Of a DNA stretch of 64,000 nt, positions 1 through 12,200 are shown in pieces (the stretch's first letter is position 1; each line of letters opens with the position of its first letter). Under the pieces are notes generated by a model. That model was not told where the DNA came from. It saw nothing but the letters and a program-made list of their open reading frames with translations, and did not search any database. Made by a program: the position numbers and the translations under genes. The stretch is from Terebella lapidaria (taxonomy: Eukaryota > Annelida > Polychaeta > Terebellida > Terebellidae): the NCBI GenBank assembly GCA_949152475.1, contig OX424558.1, positions 37,148,651-37,212,650 of the forward strand. Direction: 5' to 3'.

Positions 1-84
1 GATAAACTGTGAGCTTCCATGTAAGATGTGTTATCTGCTTGTTGCTAATATGATGCTAGTACCAATCAATCAATTTACATTTTC

Positions 85-90
85 TTTATT
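85..90 (-). terminator. Poly(A) signal of receptor copy 1
   Basis: AATAAA on the minus strand, about 65 bases downstream of the copy 1 stop codon (154-156). Positions 1-153 otherwise hold only 3' untranslated and flanking sequence. Confidence 0.55.
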
Positions 91-153
91 CTTGATTCTA
101 TGCACAATCTCCATACATGATGTCCAGATCACTTAAAAAAATCAAATGAATGT

Positions 154-1854
154 TCAGTTCCTTTCCATGTTATTTGTGGCAAGGTACATGCCCAGAGCAT
201 GCTGTAAGTAACGTGCACTGCGAGCCGTATTCACTCGGTACTTCCCTCTTGTCAACCCTTTCTGCATCTTGCTTTCGTCCAGTTCATCATACGTGGAACT
301 GGTGGAGATTCTTTCAGCTTGATTCATCGGTCTACTTGGTAGTTGTAGATTCATCTGGTTTTGATTCTGGCCGTGCATTTCGAAGTTAGTCGCACAGTTC
401 TGTACTGTGGCAGTTGTGTTGCCACTTCCGATTTGTTCAATACGTTGTCCTCGTTGCTGCTTCCTGAAAAAAATTAATATGAAGGCCTGCCTCGGTAACT
501 GCGTGTTTTATACACGTTTGTCTTTAGGGGGACTGTATTAATTACCTGCAGACAGAAGAGCACATCCACGCTAAGGCCATCAGGAACAGAACACTGACAG
601 CGCCAGTCACAGCATACAGTAGCCACTTCAACTCGAAATCTGACCAAGAAGACATCAAGATGACATCGAGTCAGAGAGAAAGACAGATTGTTTTTCATTG
701 GTAGGATTGGATATCAAATATAAATCACCAAATTATGGATACATATAGCATTATATATATTTCATTAAATATTACTGCATGACAAAATACTGGAGTGCAT
801 TTTGCCAATTAACTATATGAAATGGAAAAGCTGTAACATCATGTCAGTAAATGCAATACATGAACTGGAAACTTAGCGCACTTATATCTCCGTTGACTGT
901 ATCTCATTAATCTTACAATTCAAGCACACGAAACACCTTCCACTCATCAAAATTTATGCACAGTGTCTTTGTTTACCAATTATGTATTCTTACCAAAGAC
1001 CATGCTGACGTCAGGAATCGCTCCTTTCTCTGTTGTGACATAACTTGGGTGTTTGGAGTCTGAAGATGATTCAGTGGATCGACTTGTGTCTGCCCTTCCT
1101 GTGGTCATTGTGGAGGCTGTCTTCACAGAAACATCCACTAAAGGCTTAGGAGTCCGCCTGGATTGACGTGCAGTTGATGTCGGTACTGAAGTTGGTTGAA
1201 CTGAAAATAGTAGAACTTCTTATCACTTGAAATATCCTGGAGTTAAATTGACTCTCTATCATAAATGTTTCCATCTATAAGAGAGTTAAGACAGCACATC
1301 GAAATACTAACCCGCACACGTCACCCTCAAACTCGGGTTGTCCACCAACACATCACGGCCAGTCAGTTCCTTCCATGGTAACTGCACTCGATATGGGAGA
1401 TATGTTGCATCGTTATTCTGCAGATACCTCAAATCGTTCCCAATGCACATACTTTTTGTAACCACCCATCCTTGGATGTCAGACCTGTTGAATCTGTCAA
1501 TGGAGTGCAAGTGATAATATCCTTGTGCATCTTCCTTTCTGTAAACGAACCGCCCATAGCATTTTGTTGTGGTACGTTGGTATGTCCCTTCAAGGAATCG
1601 ACCGTACTCAGTCATGGCGCCGCTGATGGTCACATTCTCACAACCTGAGTTGAAGTTGAAATGTGACAGCACATGACAAGATTATTAACACCCGTTTGGA
1701 CAAGTGAATAGTAGAACATCAAATATTTACTCTCGAAGAAATCATAAAAGCCTGACCCTTTTAAGTTTTAACATAATACTTCACCTCGCCCATGTCGAGT
1801 CTGAATCGTTCCCAAAATCTTGAAGAGAAGAAGTATGTACGACAGTTTGTTCAT
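154..1854 (-). CDS. Five-exon type I membrane receptor-like protein, copy 1 (intact)
   Basis: Exons in reading order are 1854-1785, 1644-1312, 1200-994, 639-546 and 463-154. All junctions are GT-AG and the 1014 nt read in frame to a stop, giving 337 aa. Residues 1-20 look like a signal peptide. Residues 24-134 are one exon with Cys 25, 52, 90 and 133 and an NVT glycosylation site. Residues 135-203 are a Ser/Thr-rich stalk, 209-230 a transmembrane helix, and 236-337 a cytoplasmic tail with Y293 in STYDEL, which fits the ITIM consensus. The first three introns are phase 1, so exons 2 and 3 are symmetric modules. Compared with copy 4 the tail lacks about 40 residues and the stalk has one 43-aa unit instead of two. 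The exon 2 pattern resembles Cys-framed ectodomains I have seen in marine invertebrate predictions, but I cannot name the family. A cell-surface receptor role is inferred. Confidence 0.72.
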
Positions 1855-3374
1855 GTCGACCAGCAATATTCCTACAGCGTCTGATACGCATGTCTGTTGA
1901 AGAACTGTTATTTTCCAAGTGAGCACGAATGACTATCGACTCTATTTGTACAAAAGAACGTGCCTTAATTAAATTATAAGGAAATGTTGCATCTCATATA
2001 CTGTGGCTTCATTGTAATTTGTTTGATAAATATTACCATTGGAAATAAATAACAGTCTAATTACATATCATAATATAGCAGATGTCCATAAATAACTAAA
2101 CGCGAGAATATTTGGTAGTATTATCTGACAGTTGTGTTATTGGACCATATGGACCGATCGGTGAATATCGAAAAGAATGAGAGATTGGTCTGGTGAATAA
2201 GTATTTTGTACACTGATCAGCTTTCAGGCAGTGACAACGTGGAGATTCTTGGTAACATATACTAATGTTTGATATGGAGCTGACATCCAAAGCACGCAGT
2301 GGTGCATATTACGAAAGACGTGTGCACATTAATTTTGTGTTTCAGGATTGTGTGTATAGTATATTCAGTTTGTGCTGAAAATCTCATAAGTAAAAGCATG
2401 AAATGTTTGTTAAATGCTAACAATATCATGAACCAAAAACATCACATCGATCTCAATTCAATTGACTGATGGTGCATGATATAATCTTGCGATGGTATCA
2501 GTTGAATGATGATTGCAGGAACCAATATGAAAGAAGAAAAAAACAATTGAACAAAACAACATAAGTCCAATCAAAGTAGTTTTAGGACATGGCTTGTGAT
2601 AATCTACAGAAAATAAGGTAAATATTAAAGATATTGACTGTGCCGTCCACATTGATCTAGATAGTGACTGTGGGGGTACATTCATGAGATTGAAATACAC
2701 AAAAAAATAATAGAAGAATATGAATGAACAACTATCAACCTTGGTGCCTCTGAATACGAAAGTTGCAAACTCGGTCAATACGTCTTCATCGCGAAGAAAA
2801 AAATTCGATGCAATAATTTAAATACTCGTCTTGTGCTCGTTCATTTGAAACAAACATTCAATGTTCATAGTTATTATTAAATGAACTAGTTATACTAGTG
2901 TCATTTTGGCAGAGCATCAAGAATCATGACTATTCCTACAAGCTTAGTTGTCATCAATTGATAACAGTGACATCCACACAATAGATACATATAGGCATAC
3001 CATAATTTAAATATTGATAATGGTAATAGATATCTATCGAGGATGAATTCATACCCAAGAAATTTCTGGTTATATCAGGATTATGCAGACTTCATCTTGA
3101 TACTGATACATTGACATATCACATGATATTCCTGACTGGAACAAGCTACATCAATAGATATATACACTAATATGATACACCATTTGCAGTTTCCTCGTCT
3201 GTATGACGAAGACCGTGTATTCCTCATGTTCACCCTGCACAATACATAATTGATAAAGAATGGTGTTTATATAGTTAATATTTGTAGAAGCAATCACTGT
3301 ATAGGAGTAATACATAGATACATGTCACTTGGAAACATAGGTCAATTTGCCAAACTAGTTTATTGCTGATAAGT
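1855..3374 (-). other. 5' flank of receptor copy 1
   Basis: No supportable gene. The sequence next to the ATG and a ~30-bp block at 2101-2130 (containing ATATTTGGTAGTATTATCTG) recur upstream of copies 2, 4 and 5 while surrounding sequence is more diverged, so this is probably promoter and 5' UTR. A hydrophobic 106-aa ORF at 2458-2778 is mirrored upstream of copy 4 but has no coding features. Confidence 0.4.
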
Positions 3375-3688
3375 CAGTGGCGGATCCAGCGGGAGGGGGG
3401 CAAGGGGGCACGTACCCCCCCCCCCCGCCCTCCCCGGCAAATCTGTAAAAAAATCGTACAAAATTCGAAAAAATACATGTAGAATCGGGGCCTAGTTATC
3501 TGGAGAAACTCACATATGAAGCATTCTGTTCAGGAGTGATTCGGAACTTCTCGCCCTTTGGTGTTCAATGTATCCCGACATGACGTCCATGTTAGAGCAA
3601 CACGTCAGCCTTTGGTGTATCCCTGGGAGGGGACAGCCTTCATATAGTTGTGATACTGTTCCTGTCAGGCGTCAGGCGTGAGCCACTG
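3375..3688. mobile_element. Short hAT-like non-autonomous element (candidate)
   Basis: Begins CAGTGGCGGATCCAG followed by G/C homopolymer runs and ends GTGAGCCACTG, giving a short terminal inverted repeat (CAGTGGC). CAGTGGCGGATCCAG-type ends are common in hAT-derived MITEs. The mirrored copy is at 46838-47146. No 8-bp target duplication is visible, so the assignment is tentative. Confidence 0.35.
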
Positions 3689-4012
3689 AGCTTTTACACT
3701 CTCTATTAGGGAGAGTTTTCAAGATACCTTCACGAAACATGATATACAAGTAAAATGATGATAACTGGTGGTGTTATGACGTGGTGGCTACCTAGTAGTG
3801 ACACCACGGTTATAGCGCTACACTGGTATTGACTTTCAACAAAATCTGAAAAACAAGGTGGCCGCCATTGCCTATTTTATACGGAACTCGACTATGAAGT
3901 TTGTGCACTCTCTTGAAGGGAGAAGTTTAGAGATATCTTCACAAAACTTGATAAGCACCTATAATATTGCAAAATGACGATTGGTATTGATTCTCAATAT
4001 AGATCTATATAT
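3689..4012. repeat. Interrupted copy of a 345-bp repeat unit
   Basis: Reverse-complement match to the unit present twice in tandem at 46036-46725. Here it occurs once, and Gypsy-1 is inserted in it near a CAATATA tract. The unit resumes at ~16925 on the other side of the element. Confidence 0.6.
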
Positions 4013-4642
4013 TGTGACGGAATAGCGAGTTCTTCGGGCGGCTATTACCCCCGCTGATCGTACAGTCCGATGTATGTCGTGCGTTTGATCACAACAAAGA
4101 AGTCCGACGTAATGTTTCACAATAATCCTATTTATTATGATGATTTAGGTCCGATGTACGATCACGGTCACTCACTCAAGCACACGTAATCCCAATATAG
4201 TCCGAAATATTAACTATAGTCCGTTATTAACTTTCCTTATTGAAATCTTCTATAATGTACCTCTCTAGTAATTCTCTTAATCCAACTTCTAGAATGTCTC
4301 TATTCAACTACTTCAATACCAACTGCCTAGTGTGTGGGAAAGCGCGGGGCTAAGTCAGGATGTGAGTGTGGGTTTTCCCGCGTAATGTGGCAGGTGTTCA
4401 TGTAAATGGCGGGAAAGTGATGTCATGTCTGTGTGGGCGGAGTTATGTGTCTGGAAATGTGGTGATTGGAGGGAATGTAGGAAGTGATAGCATGAGCGGT
4501 GTTGTTTACATGTAGGTGTGGTGCGAGGACGGTGCGTGCCCGGTGACGTAAGGTAAGTAAGTAGGAAGTCATGTGATGAATCTGTGCCGTGAATGTCGAG
4601 TGGGAGAATGTGTCAGGGACGGGTTTCGGGCCATAACAGTCA
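4013..4642 (-). repeat. Gypsy-1 3' LTR
   Basis: A 630-bp repeat almost identical to 16287-16916. In element orientation it has a CRE-like TTACGTCA, two E2F-like sequences (TTTCCCGCC; GCGGGAAAA at 4373-4382 and 4408-4416 on the plus strand), a poly(A) signal AATAAA (plus-strand complement 4131-4136) and five CGGAC motifs in its last ~200 bp. Confidence 0.92.
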
Positions 4643-5086
4643 TATCATCTAAACATGATAAGCTAAAAGTCCTAAAGGGAGAACACATTCACCGCGCGAG
4701 ACAATGGTAAAACAATGGATACAATAAAAATTTCTAACTGTCAAAATAAAGTCATTAGGCAGTCAGTCAACAGTCACTAAGATGATATGAACACATTTGA
4801 CAAATACATTTAAAACAACGAAAGATGAATATGAAACACATAAATCAACACATAAATCACAGTTTAAAAAGGAATCACATGTATATGTACATATATTATT
4901 GGAATGGTAGAAATAATTCTCTACGTTCCCTAGCGGAACGGAAACATTTTAAAGTCCGAAATACCTGAAAGTGACCAGGATTAGGCTAGTACGGGATACA
5001 TATGTAATAAAAATACCACATGGTACGACAAGTACGACATTTGCAGGCCACAGCTATCCTGGTGCTGTGACCTGAGGTGCGACAGT
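4643..5086 (-). other. Gypsy-1 3' untranslated segment without visible polypurine tract
   Basis: Lies between the ORF3 stop and the 3' LTR and is A+T-rich. Immediately before the LTR in element orientation there is TTTAGATGATA rather than a purine run, unlike Gypsy-2. No ORF or repeat is recognised. Confidence 0.5.
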
Positions 5087-7810
5087 CTAGTCCGTCTGAC
5101 GGTCGCGTCTCCGTGGTGCTGGAGGCCGGGCGGCTGGCGATGCCTGTTGCATCAACCACCGATGGTCATCGGCCGGTAAGTGCGGCAACACCGACAAGAT
5201 GGTCGTCCACAATTCATCCGGAATCCCGGAAGTCTCTGGTGGTGACGACAGGGTAGCGGAAAGGCGGGCTCGAAGCTCCTGATTTTCCTCCCGTAAGTCT
5301 GAAATAACCAGTTCCGCGGTGCGGAGTTCCTCCTGGAGCCGTTGATTCTCCTCCAGGAGAGGGTGCGGGGCTGAAGGAGTCTGTCGCTCGTGTAGCGACC
5401 CCATCCCGAATCCGATGGACATGGCGTTGTACTCCGCCTGGCGGATGTGCACGTCCATGGCGAGTACATACCCGCGGCGGATGGCTCGTAAATGTTGTAG
5501 CGCCAGATCGTCCGCGCTGGCCAGTGCCAATGACAGGAGATGATGCTCAGCGTCCTCTGCTAGCAACAAGGGGTCCGCGTCTGTCGCAGCCTGGGTGATC
5601 TGGTCCATCCAGTAGGACTGATGCGGTCCAAGTCCAGCGGGAAGATGACGCGTGTTAGCATCCTGATATAGTTCGGCGAAGTCCGGATTGACTCCGGGAA
5701 GAACTTGCAGTCCGGGCAAGGTCCGCTCAAGCAATCGTTGCCCATGCTGGCGAAGTAACTGGTAGTCCGCACCAAACTCACCAGATCCGTGAATCCTGGT
5801 CCTTCAGGACCTCCATCCTTAGCCGGGGCCTGTCCGGGTCGTTGGCCCGAGTGACCAAGGTGGTCGTTGGTGGCAACAACTCCTCCTCGTAATCTAGGTA
5901 CGGAGGAGGTGGTCCGAAGTTAATCAGTCCGCGAGATGGCTCCATTCGCAGGCTCGGTTCGCTGTCCGACGTTCGTCGCTGTCGAGGTTCCGACTCGTCC
6001 TCGATTTCTCGAAGTGGCGGTGGATGGTCACACTCTATGGCCAATTCCGCGTCCGCAGTTGGGGTAGCCACTTCCGACTGTGTTTCCTGGGCTACCGGGT
6101 CCGAGTCTTTGGCCGGTTCCGAAACGGTTTCTATGGGAACGGCCGAGTCCATAGTTTTGGTCGTCTCCGTTTCGACCATGGGTCGACTCGGCAAGGGCGG
6201 ATATTTGTCCGGGGGTGGCACGAGTCCCTCCCGAACTCTATAGTCCGTAACATTAGGCGCTGTGGGCCTTTCAACATTCCGACTTTTTGGTATCGCCCCA
6301 GAGGGCGAACTCCGTGCAGGAGTGGAAACTCCTGTGGCTGGCGAAGCCGAAGTTCGAGGTTCGGCGGCCTTCATGGCCGAGGTCCGGTAGACGACAGGGC
6401 GGTCGAAATAGAACGCCCCTGGTTTTCGATAACGGACGTGTCGGTTGATTAACTGGATGTCGCGAACCATCCGTTCGACTTTCTCCTCGTCAGCCCTGGT
6501 TCTCAGCTGAGCGAATTCGATTCTATCCAGCACTAGCTGGATCTCCGGTGCGGCGTTCGGCGAATATTGGGTCATCAGGGCAAGTGCCATCGCGCATATT
6601 CCGAATGTGAGTATGGAGTCTGGTGTCCGTCTGAAGATTGGTACGTGCGCGGGTACGCGACTCGGGCGATAGTTCGGATTAGGTTGCATGTCAACCCCAC
6701 ATCGTTTGGCGAAACGATTGACCATATTCTCCGTGGCCATCAGTGATCCCCGTTGGAAGATGGGGAACCGGTCCGCGTGACTCGCCGTGGGCGTAGAAAT
6801 ATACTGAATCATGTCCGACAATGTTAGAGTTAGGTACCCGTCCCGTGCAGGGCACACAAAGAAACGAACAAATGGCATGTGATACGCCAGAACATGAGCA
6901 TCCAGCTCCTGTGGGGTGCGAAGTGGGGCCCGGCGAAGTACCGTGGGCCAGGTACATTCATGCTCCGACTCCTCCTCACTTGTACAAAAAGGACAGTCGA
7001 AGCCTTCTGTCCCGAGGCGTAACGGCATAAGAGTCAGGTACTGACTCTCTGTCAATGTCGATGGTACTGAAAAGTCATGGACGTGTCCATATCCCGCTTG
7101 TCGGTTCCGGTCGTAAAGTGAAACCGCTTTCCAGTCGATCGGACTCGTCCCGTGGGGTGTGGGGGACTAGGTACAAGTTCCATCAACTCGTCAACTTGAC
7201 GGTGATATGTTCGTTGTCGTGAATCCCGCGACTCATGATTTCCCTGAGTCCGGAATAAGTCTGTGTATGCTGAGGAGTACGCGAGAGGTCGTACGGGCTT
7301 GGCCGGTTCGGCCGAAGCAGGCGAAGTAGCCGACACGGCGGTCGGTCGTGAGGCTGTCACTGGCGGAGTAGCCATCATCAGTTTTGGTCCGGAGTCCGAA
7401 GTATCAGCTGGGGCTTTTGCCGCATCCCTGGCAGCCCTGGCCTGTTCGACAATTTTCCCGCCTTCTTCCAGGCGCTGGAAGTCAGGCGCACTCAAGTCCG
7501 ACATGGAGTCCAAGGACGGACTCGGAGTGTGGTGCTCTCCGCGCTTGGCGAGTCTCGCCATCACCTTCTGGCGAATGTCCGTTTCGGCCCCAGAGGCCGT
7601 TTCTGTATCCGATATCGTGATCAAGTCCTAAGTAGGGGAAGCTGTTCCCGGTGCGCTATCGGCTGTCGCCGATTCTTCAAGTACGATGGGATGTTCCGGC
7701 TCATCCCCAGCCTCCACTATCCTAACCGCTAGTGGTAGTCCGTTATTGTCGGCATCAACAGCCGCTTTCTTGTCCGGCGGTTTATCCCCCTCTCTGTCAG
7801 AGGAAGACAT
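5087..7810 (-). pseudogene. Gypsy-1 ORF3: accessory protein of unknown function, broken
   Basis: A sense-strand ORF downstream of integrase, beginning at an ATG at 7810 (MSSSDRE...). It is broken by an in-frame TAG at 7628-7630 and by frameshifts near 7055 and 5775. Together the pieces span ~2.7 kb (~900 codons). The N-terminal part is polar and low-complexity. A middle part (from ~7010) has CPFC followed by HVLAYH, a possible zinc-finger-like Cys/His cluster, then a Pro/Glu-rich disordered region. The C-terminal 215 aa are helical with a Leu-heptad coiled coil (LLEENQRLQEEL, LREENQELRARL). There is no signal peptide, fusion peptide or membrane anchor, so it does not look like an envelope protein. 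Gypsy-2 has a similarly placed and organised ORF. Function unknown. Confidence 0.7.
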
Positions 7811-9231
7811 GGTCCGAATTCCGTTCACTTGCGTGAACACACACTCGATAGTCCGGCCTTTATCCTAATACAATGTGCGTACCAGGATTATTCACACAGT
7901 CCGTGAAATACTAGGCAAACGCCCGTGCAATTGCCGTACGAAATATCCACAAAATATTGTTTAATTGCCTTATAAGAACACTGTTAATATCTAACACTTA
8001 TCCTCTAGATGTTTACTCTCCAGTGTCCGCAGCCAGAATGATCCACTTCCAAAACTTTCCACTTATCTGGCATTCGTACACACACAAAGTGCTGACAGTG
8101 TCTTTTGCGGTTTTCCACAATCGGGGGGTGCGCTCTGTCTATTGTCTTTATACATCTTTTTACGTTCGCTTGATCCATCTCGGCTCTCAGTCGTGCGAAG
8201 AGGGGGCGGTCCATCACCTAGGCAACGCGTGTACATCAAAGCTCTGGTTCATCACACCAGTCAAGCGGGGGCAGTAGGTTAGCACACAGCTGCTCTATTT
8301 TCCCATAGTCCGACACAAACTTCTGGATAACGCAATCCAATCATTTCACTGTCCTTCTAGCATACAGTCAAAATTACTGCACCTTTTACGTGCTTCCACT
8401 CTCTATTGTATTGGCTGGGAAAGTTTATGGGGGTGCCGCGGGCGGCTTCAGTGTTTACTTGTGCTTCATGCTTTTCCGTGTGAACTCTTACAATTAGTCC
8501 GTTCCTTATCTGCGCAGTTAGCACACAATAAACTTTTGACCAACTTGTTTATAACAGATGATCACTGTCCGTACATATTCTGAGGTATAAATACCAAGCT
8601 AACAGAAGTTTGTTCATTTTCATCTAGTGCCGTAGACAATGGAACCGCTGATATTATCATGGGGGTGATGGGGTGATCTGGGCGGCCCTGCCGTGGTGCG
8701 TTGCATAATTTTCAATGAATGTGATGACAGATGGCGCGTTGGAATGCAGAGGGTTGTTCATAGCTGAATCCTGCTCCTGAGGGCATTCCCCTGAATTGTA
8801 CGTAGGGGGAGCAGAGGCTCTTATCAGACGCTTGCTCGGGAGACTGCTATCCTCTCACCTCGTCCGCGACAAAGTGATCTTACTCACGGCAGGACATGAC
8901 GGCTGACACATGGGTGGAATTGTTAGTCATGCAATATTTACGTAGTGCGCAACAGGCGCGAGATGGTATGGAGAAGTAAGAAGTTATATGCAATGCATAA
9001 CACACATATACCACATGATAGCATCGTAACCAGCATCAATATTATAACGTCATATCAATATTATATATGAAAATTGCCTCACTGACATCAGTACATAAAA
9101 ATGGTTATTGAAATGAATATGTACATAATATTATTATATTATAAATATACTTTGGGGTGATATGACATCATAGTCCAATAGACAGGCATTTATTCATCAT
9201 CATAGAGATTAGTCCCTTGGCACAGCCGTGG
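7811..9231 (-). other. Gypsy-1 non-coding stretch between pol and ORF3
   Basis: About 1.4 kb with no supportable ORF. GTCCG occurs seven times between 7801 and 8640. The position matches the 1.8-kb non-coding stretch of Gypsy-2, so a leader, splice acceptor or structured RNA for ORF3 is possible, but no splice site can be fixed. Confidence 0.55.
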
Positions 9232-12200
9232 TTATCTGAACCGGGCTGGGCGGCGAATCGTGCGTCTGGGTCGATTGTACGGAGCAGGCTGGGGCGTAGC
9301 CTCGCTTGTTGATGAGTTCGTAGCAATCGCGGGTTTGGGTCCGCGGGGTTTTGGCGCTCGCTGTGAAGCGCTGGATTTTGACTTGCGTGATGTTCGCTTT
9401 CGACGTCGACATCGTGGTCCGATTGTGGGACTTCTCCGACTGGCGGGTGATGACGTGGTATCAGTTTCGGTAGTCCGATCTGTGTCTGACGATTTGTCTT
9501 GTACTGTGACATCACAAGGGTAGAGGAATTCCTTGAGGAGCTCCAGGGGATCGTTCGATGGTTCGGTCTTGGAGTCTGTGCTGCCTGACGACTCAGGTGG
9601 CGATCCGACTTGAGGTTGAAGGTTCAGCAACTGTGCGTCGCCTTCGTACGGTTTAATGATGTCCAGATGGACGACTCTAGTATTTCGTGGATTGGAGACT
9701 AGAGCAATTCGATAGTCTACCTCAGTAATGCGTTCCAGGAATCTCCAGGGTCCGGTACAGGATCGGGCGAATTTGTTGTTCTGTGTGAGGGGCAGGTAGT
9801 AGTACCGTACCAACTCTCCCGGCTGGAACTGAGGGCGAGATTTCGCATGTGCGTCATACCCCATTTTCTGGCGGGTTGCAGCTTTTTGCAGATGATCTTG
9901 CGCAAACCCATGGGCAGCTCTGATAGCAGTTCGGAGATACTCGACGTATTCGGGTCCGCATGGAGGTAGCGGTTCTGGGTCATACGTAGGAAACATCAAG
10001 TCAACAGGTAATTGCATTCATGTCCGTATACCATCAGGTGTGGTGTACACCCAGTAGAAGAATGCACCGAGGTGCGGTACGCCATGAGTACATATGGTAA
10101 GTGCAAATCCCAGTCATTTCCGCGATCACTGACGAATGCACTCAACATATTCAACAAAGTCCGATTGAATCGTTCGACTTGACCGTCACTTTGTGGGCGG
10201 TAGGGCGTGGTCCGAATTTTCTTGGCGCCCAGAAGGCGTACAACGCTCCGAAATAATGACGACTCAAATTGCGTTCCTTGGTCGCTGTGTATGGCTTTCA
10301 GTACCCTGTGGTACACGATCCAATGATTCACCAAAACATCGGCGACATTTTTGGCCGTATGGCGGCGGAGCGGGAATGCGTCCGTATACTTTGAAAAGTA
10401 GTCCGATATGACAAGAATGTACCTGTTTCCACGTCCGGTAACTTTATGGGTATCTAAGATATCCATGGCAATACGATCAAATGGCGCCCCAGTTGGTAGT
10501 TGCGTTAGAGGCGAGTTCTTGGGCGCTGGTTTTACTTTCTGTGACACACACTGCGGGCAGCGGGCGCACCAGCGGGCAACATCCAAGGCGAGACCTGGTC
10601 AGTAAAACTGGCGCTTTACTCTCTCAACAGTCCGTTGTATCCCGAGGTGGCCTACGACCTTGAGGTCGTGGAGTTGGTGTAGAACCAACGTTCGTAATGC
10701 CGCTGGTAACACAGTTTGTACGACAGTCCGACCAGCTGGGTCCGGCTTGGTATTTCGTATGAGGACTCCATCCTGTAGCGCTAACAAAGTCCATCGTGAA
10801 ACCAAAGTTTTCACTTCCTCACCATAGCGGGGGACTTCCTTTGACGTGGGTTTCGTTCCGTTCAATGCCCACTGTCGTACGACTCCGACACTCGGGTCGA
10901 CTTGCTGAGCGGCAACAATGTCCGCTGTAGAATAGTCCGACAACCATTCTTGTCCGTTCAATTTCACATCCAATGCTCGCACACGTGCGGCTTGGCGTAT
11001 TGAGATCATCCGAGACAAGACCGGTGATGTCATAGTATCACTGTCCAGGAGGTCTTTCTCGGGTCCGACAGGAACCACCGTAATCCGTCTGACGGGAAGT
11101 TCTCCAGAACTCGTTTCCGGGTCCGTGGGTGGAACGACTAAGCGTCCAGGGCAGTCCGAATGATGCAACTATGGCAACGGGAAAGTCCGTCAGCATTTCC
11201 ATGGAGCTTTCCAGGACGATGTTCAATACGGAAGTCATATTGCTGCAGTTTGGCTAACCAGCGAGCCAACATACCGCCCACATCATTGTACTTCTTCAAC
11301 CATCGCAGAGAGCTATGGTCAGTCCGTAACAGGAATCTGCGTCCCCACAAATAATGTCGGTAATGCTGAATCATTTCAACAACAGCCAACAGTTCTCTAT
11401 AGGTCGTGCAATAATTCCATTGCGTGTGGGACAGCGTCTTGCTTGCAAAGCCGATCGGGATTTCCTTTCCATTGACACACTGTGAAAGCACGCCTCCGAT
11501 GGCGTAACCGCTGGCGTCTGTATCAAGAATGAAATAATCGTCCGCATCTTGTGACGGATGGGCGAGCTTGGGGGCCTTGATAAGTGCGTTCTGGAGCCTC
11601 CGAAAGGCGTTCCGTTGGGGCGATCCCCACGTGAAACGACATTCACCTCGGGTGAGTGCCACCAGAGGTTCAGCAATTTCGGCATAGTCTTTTATGAACC
11701 TCCTGTGGTAATTGGCAAACCCCAGGAAAGCTCGTACGTCCGTAATCTCAGGGAGTCGGCCTATCCCTAATAGCCTTGACCTTGTTTGGGTCCACCCTGA
11801 TTCCTTGTCCAACGACGATAAATCCCAGATATAGGATTTCGCGTTGAAAGAGTTCACACTTTTTGGGTTGTAAGCGTAACCCGGCAGTTTGTATCCAATC
11901 GAGGACCGCTTCCAGATTGGCAAGCGCCTGATCAAAAGTGCGTCCGTATGCTATCACGTCATCCAGATAGCACATACATCTGGTCCACAGATATCCGCGT
12001 AAGATTGTCTCCATGAGACGTTCGAAGGTCGCCGGCGCGTTTCTCAGTCCGAACGGCATGACCTTGAACTGGTATAGGCCTTTCCTGGTGGCGAAGGCCG
12101 TTTTAGGTCGGTCCGTCGGGTCTACTTCGACCTGCCAGTATCCCGAGGCGAGATCCAAGGCCGAGAAGTAGTTCGCTCCAGCGAGTGCGTCATGCGTGTC

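Noticed and set aside
2458..2778. Hydrophobic 106-aa ORF, mirrored at 47746-48066
   Set aside because: Preserved only because the region is recently duplicated. It lies in the promoter flank, is A/T-rich, and has no homologue I recognise.
5087..7810. Envelope gene in the env position of Gypsy-1
   Set aside because: No signal peptide, transmembrane segment or furin-type site. The coiled-coil and Cys/His motifs point to an internal protein.
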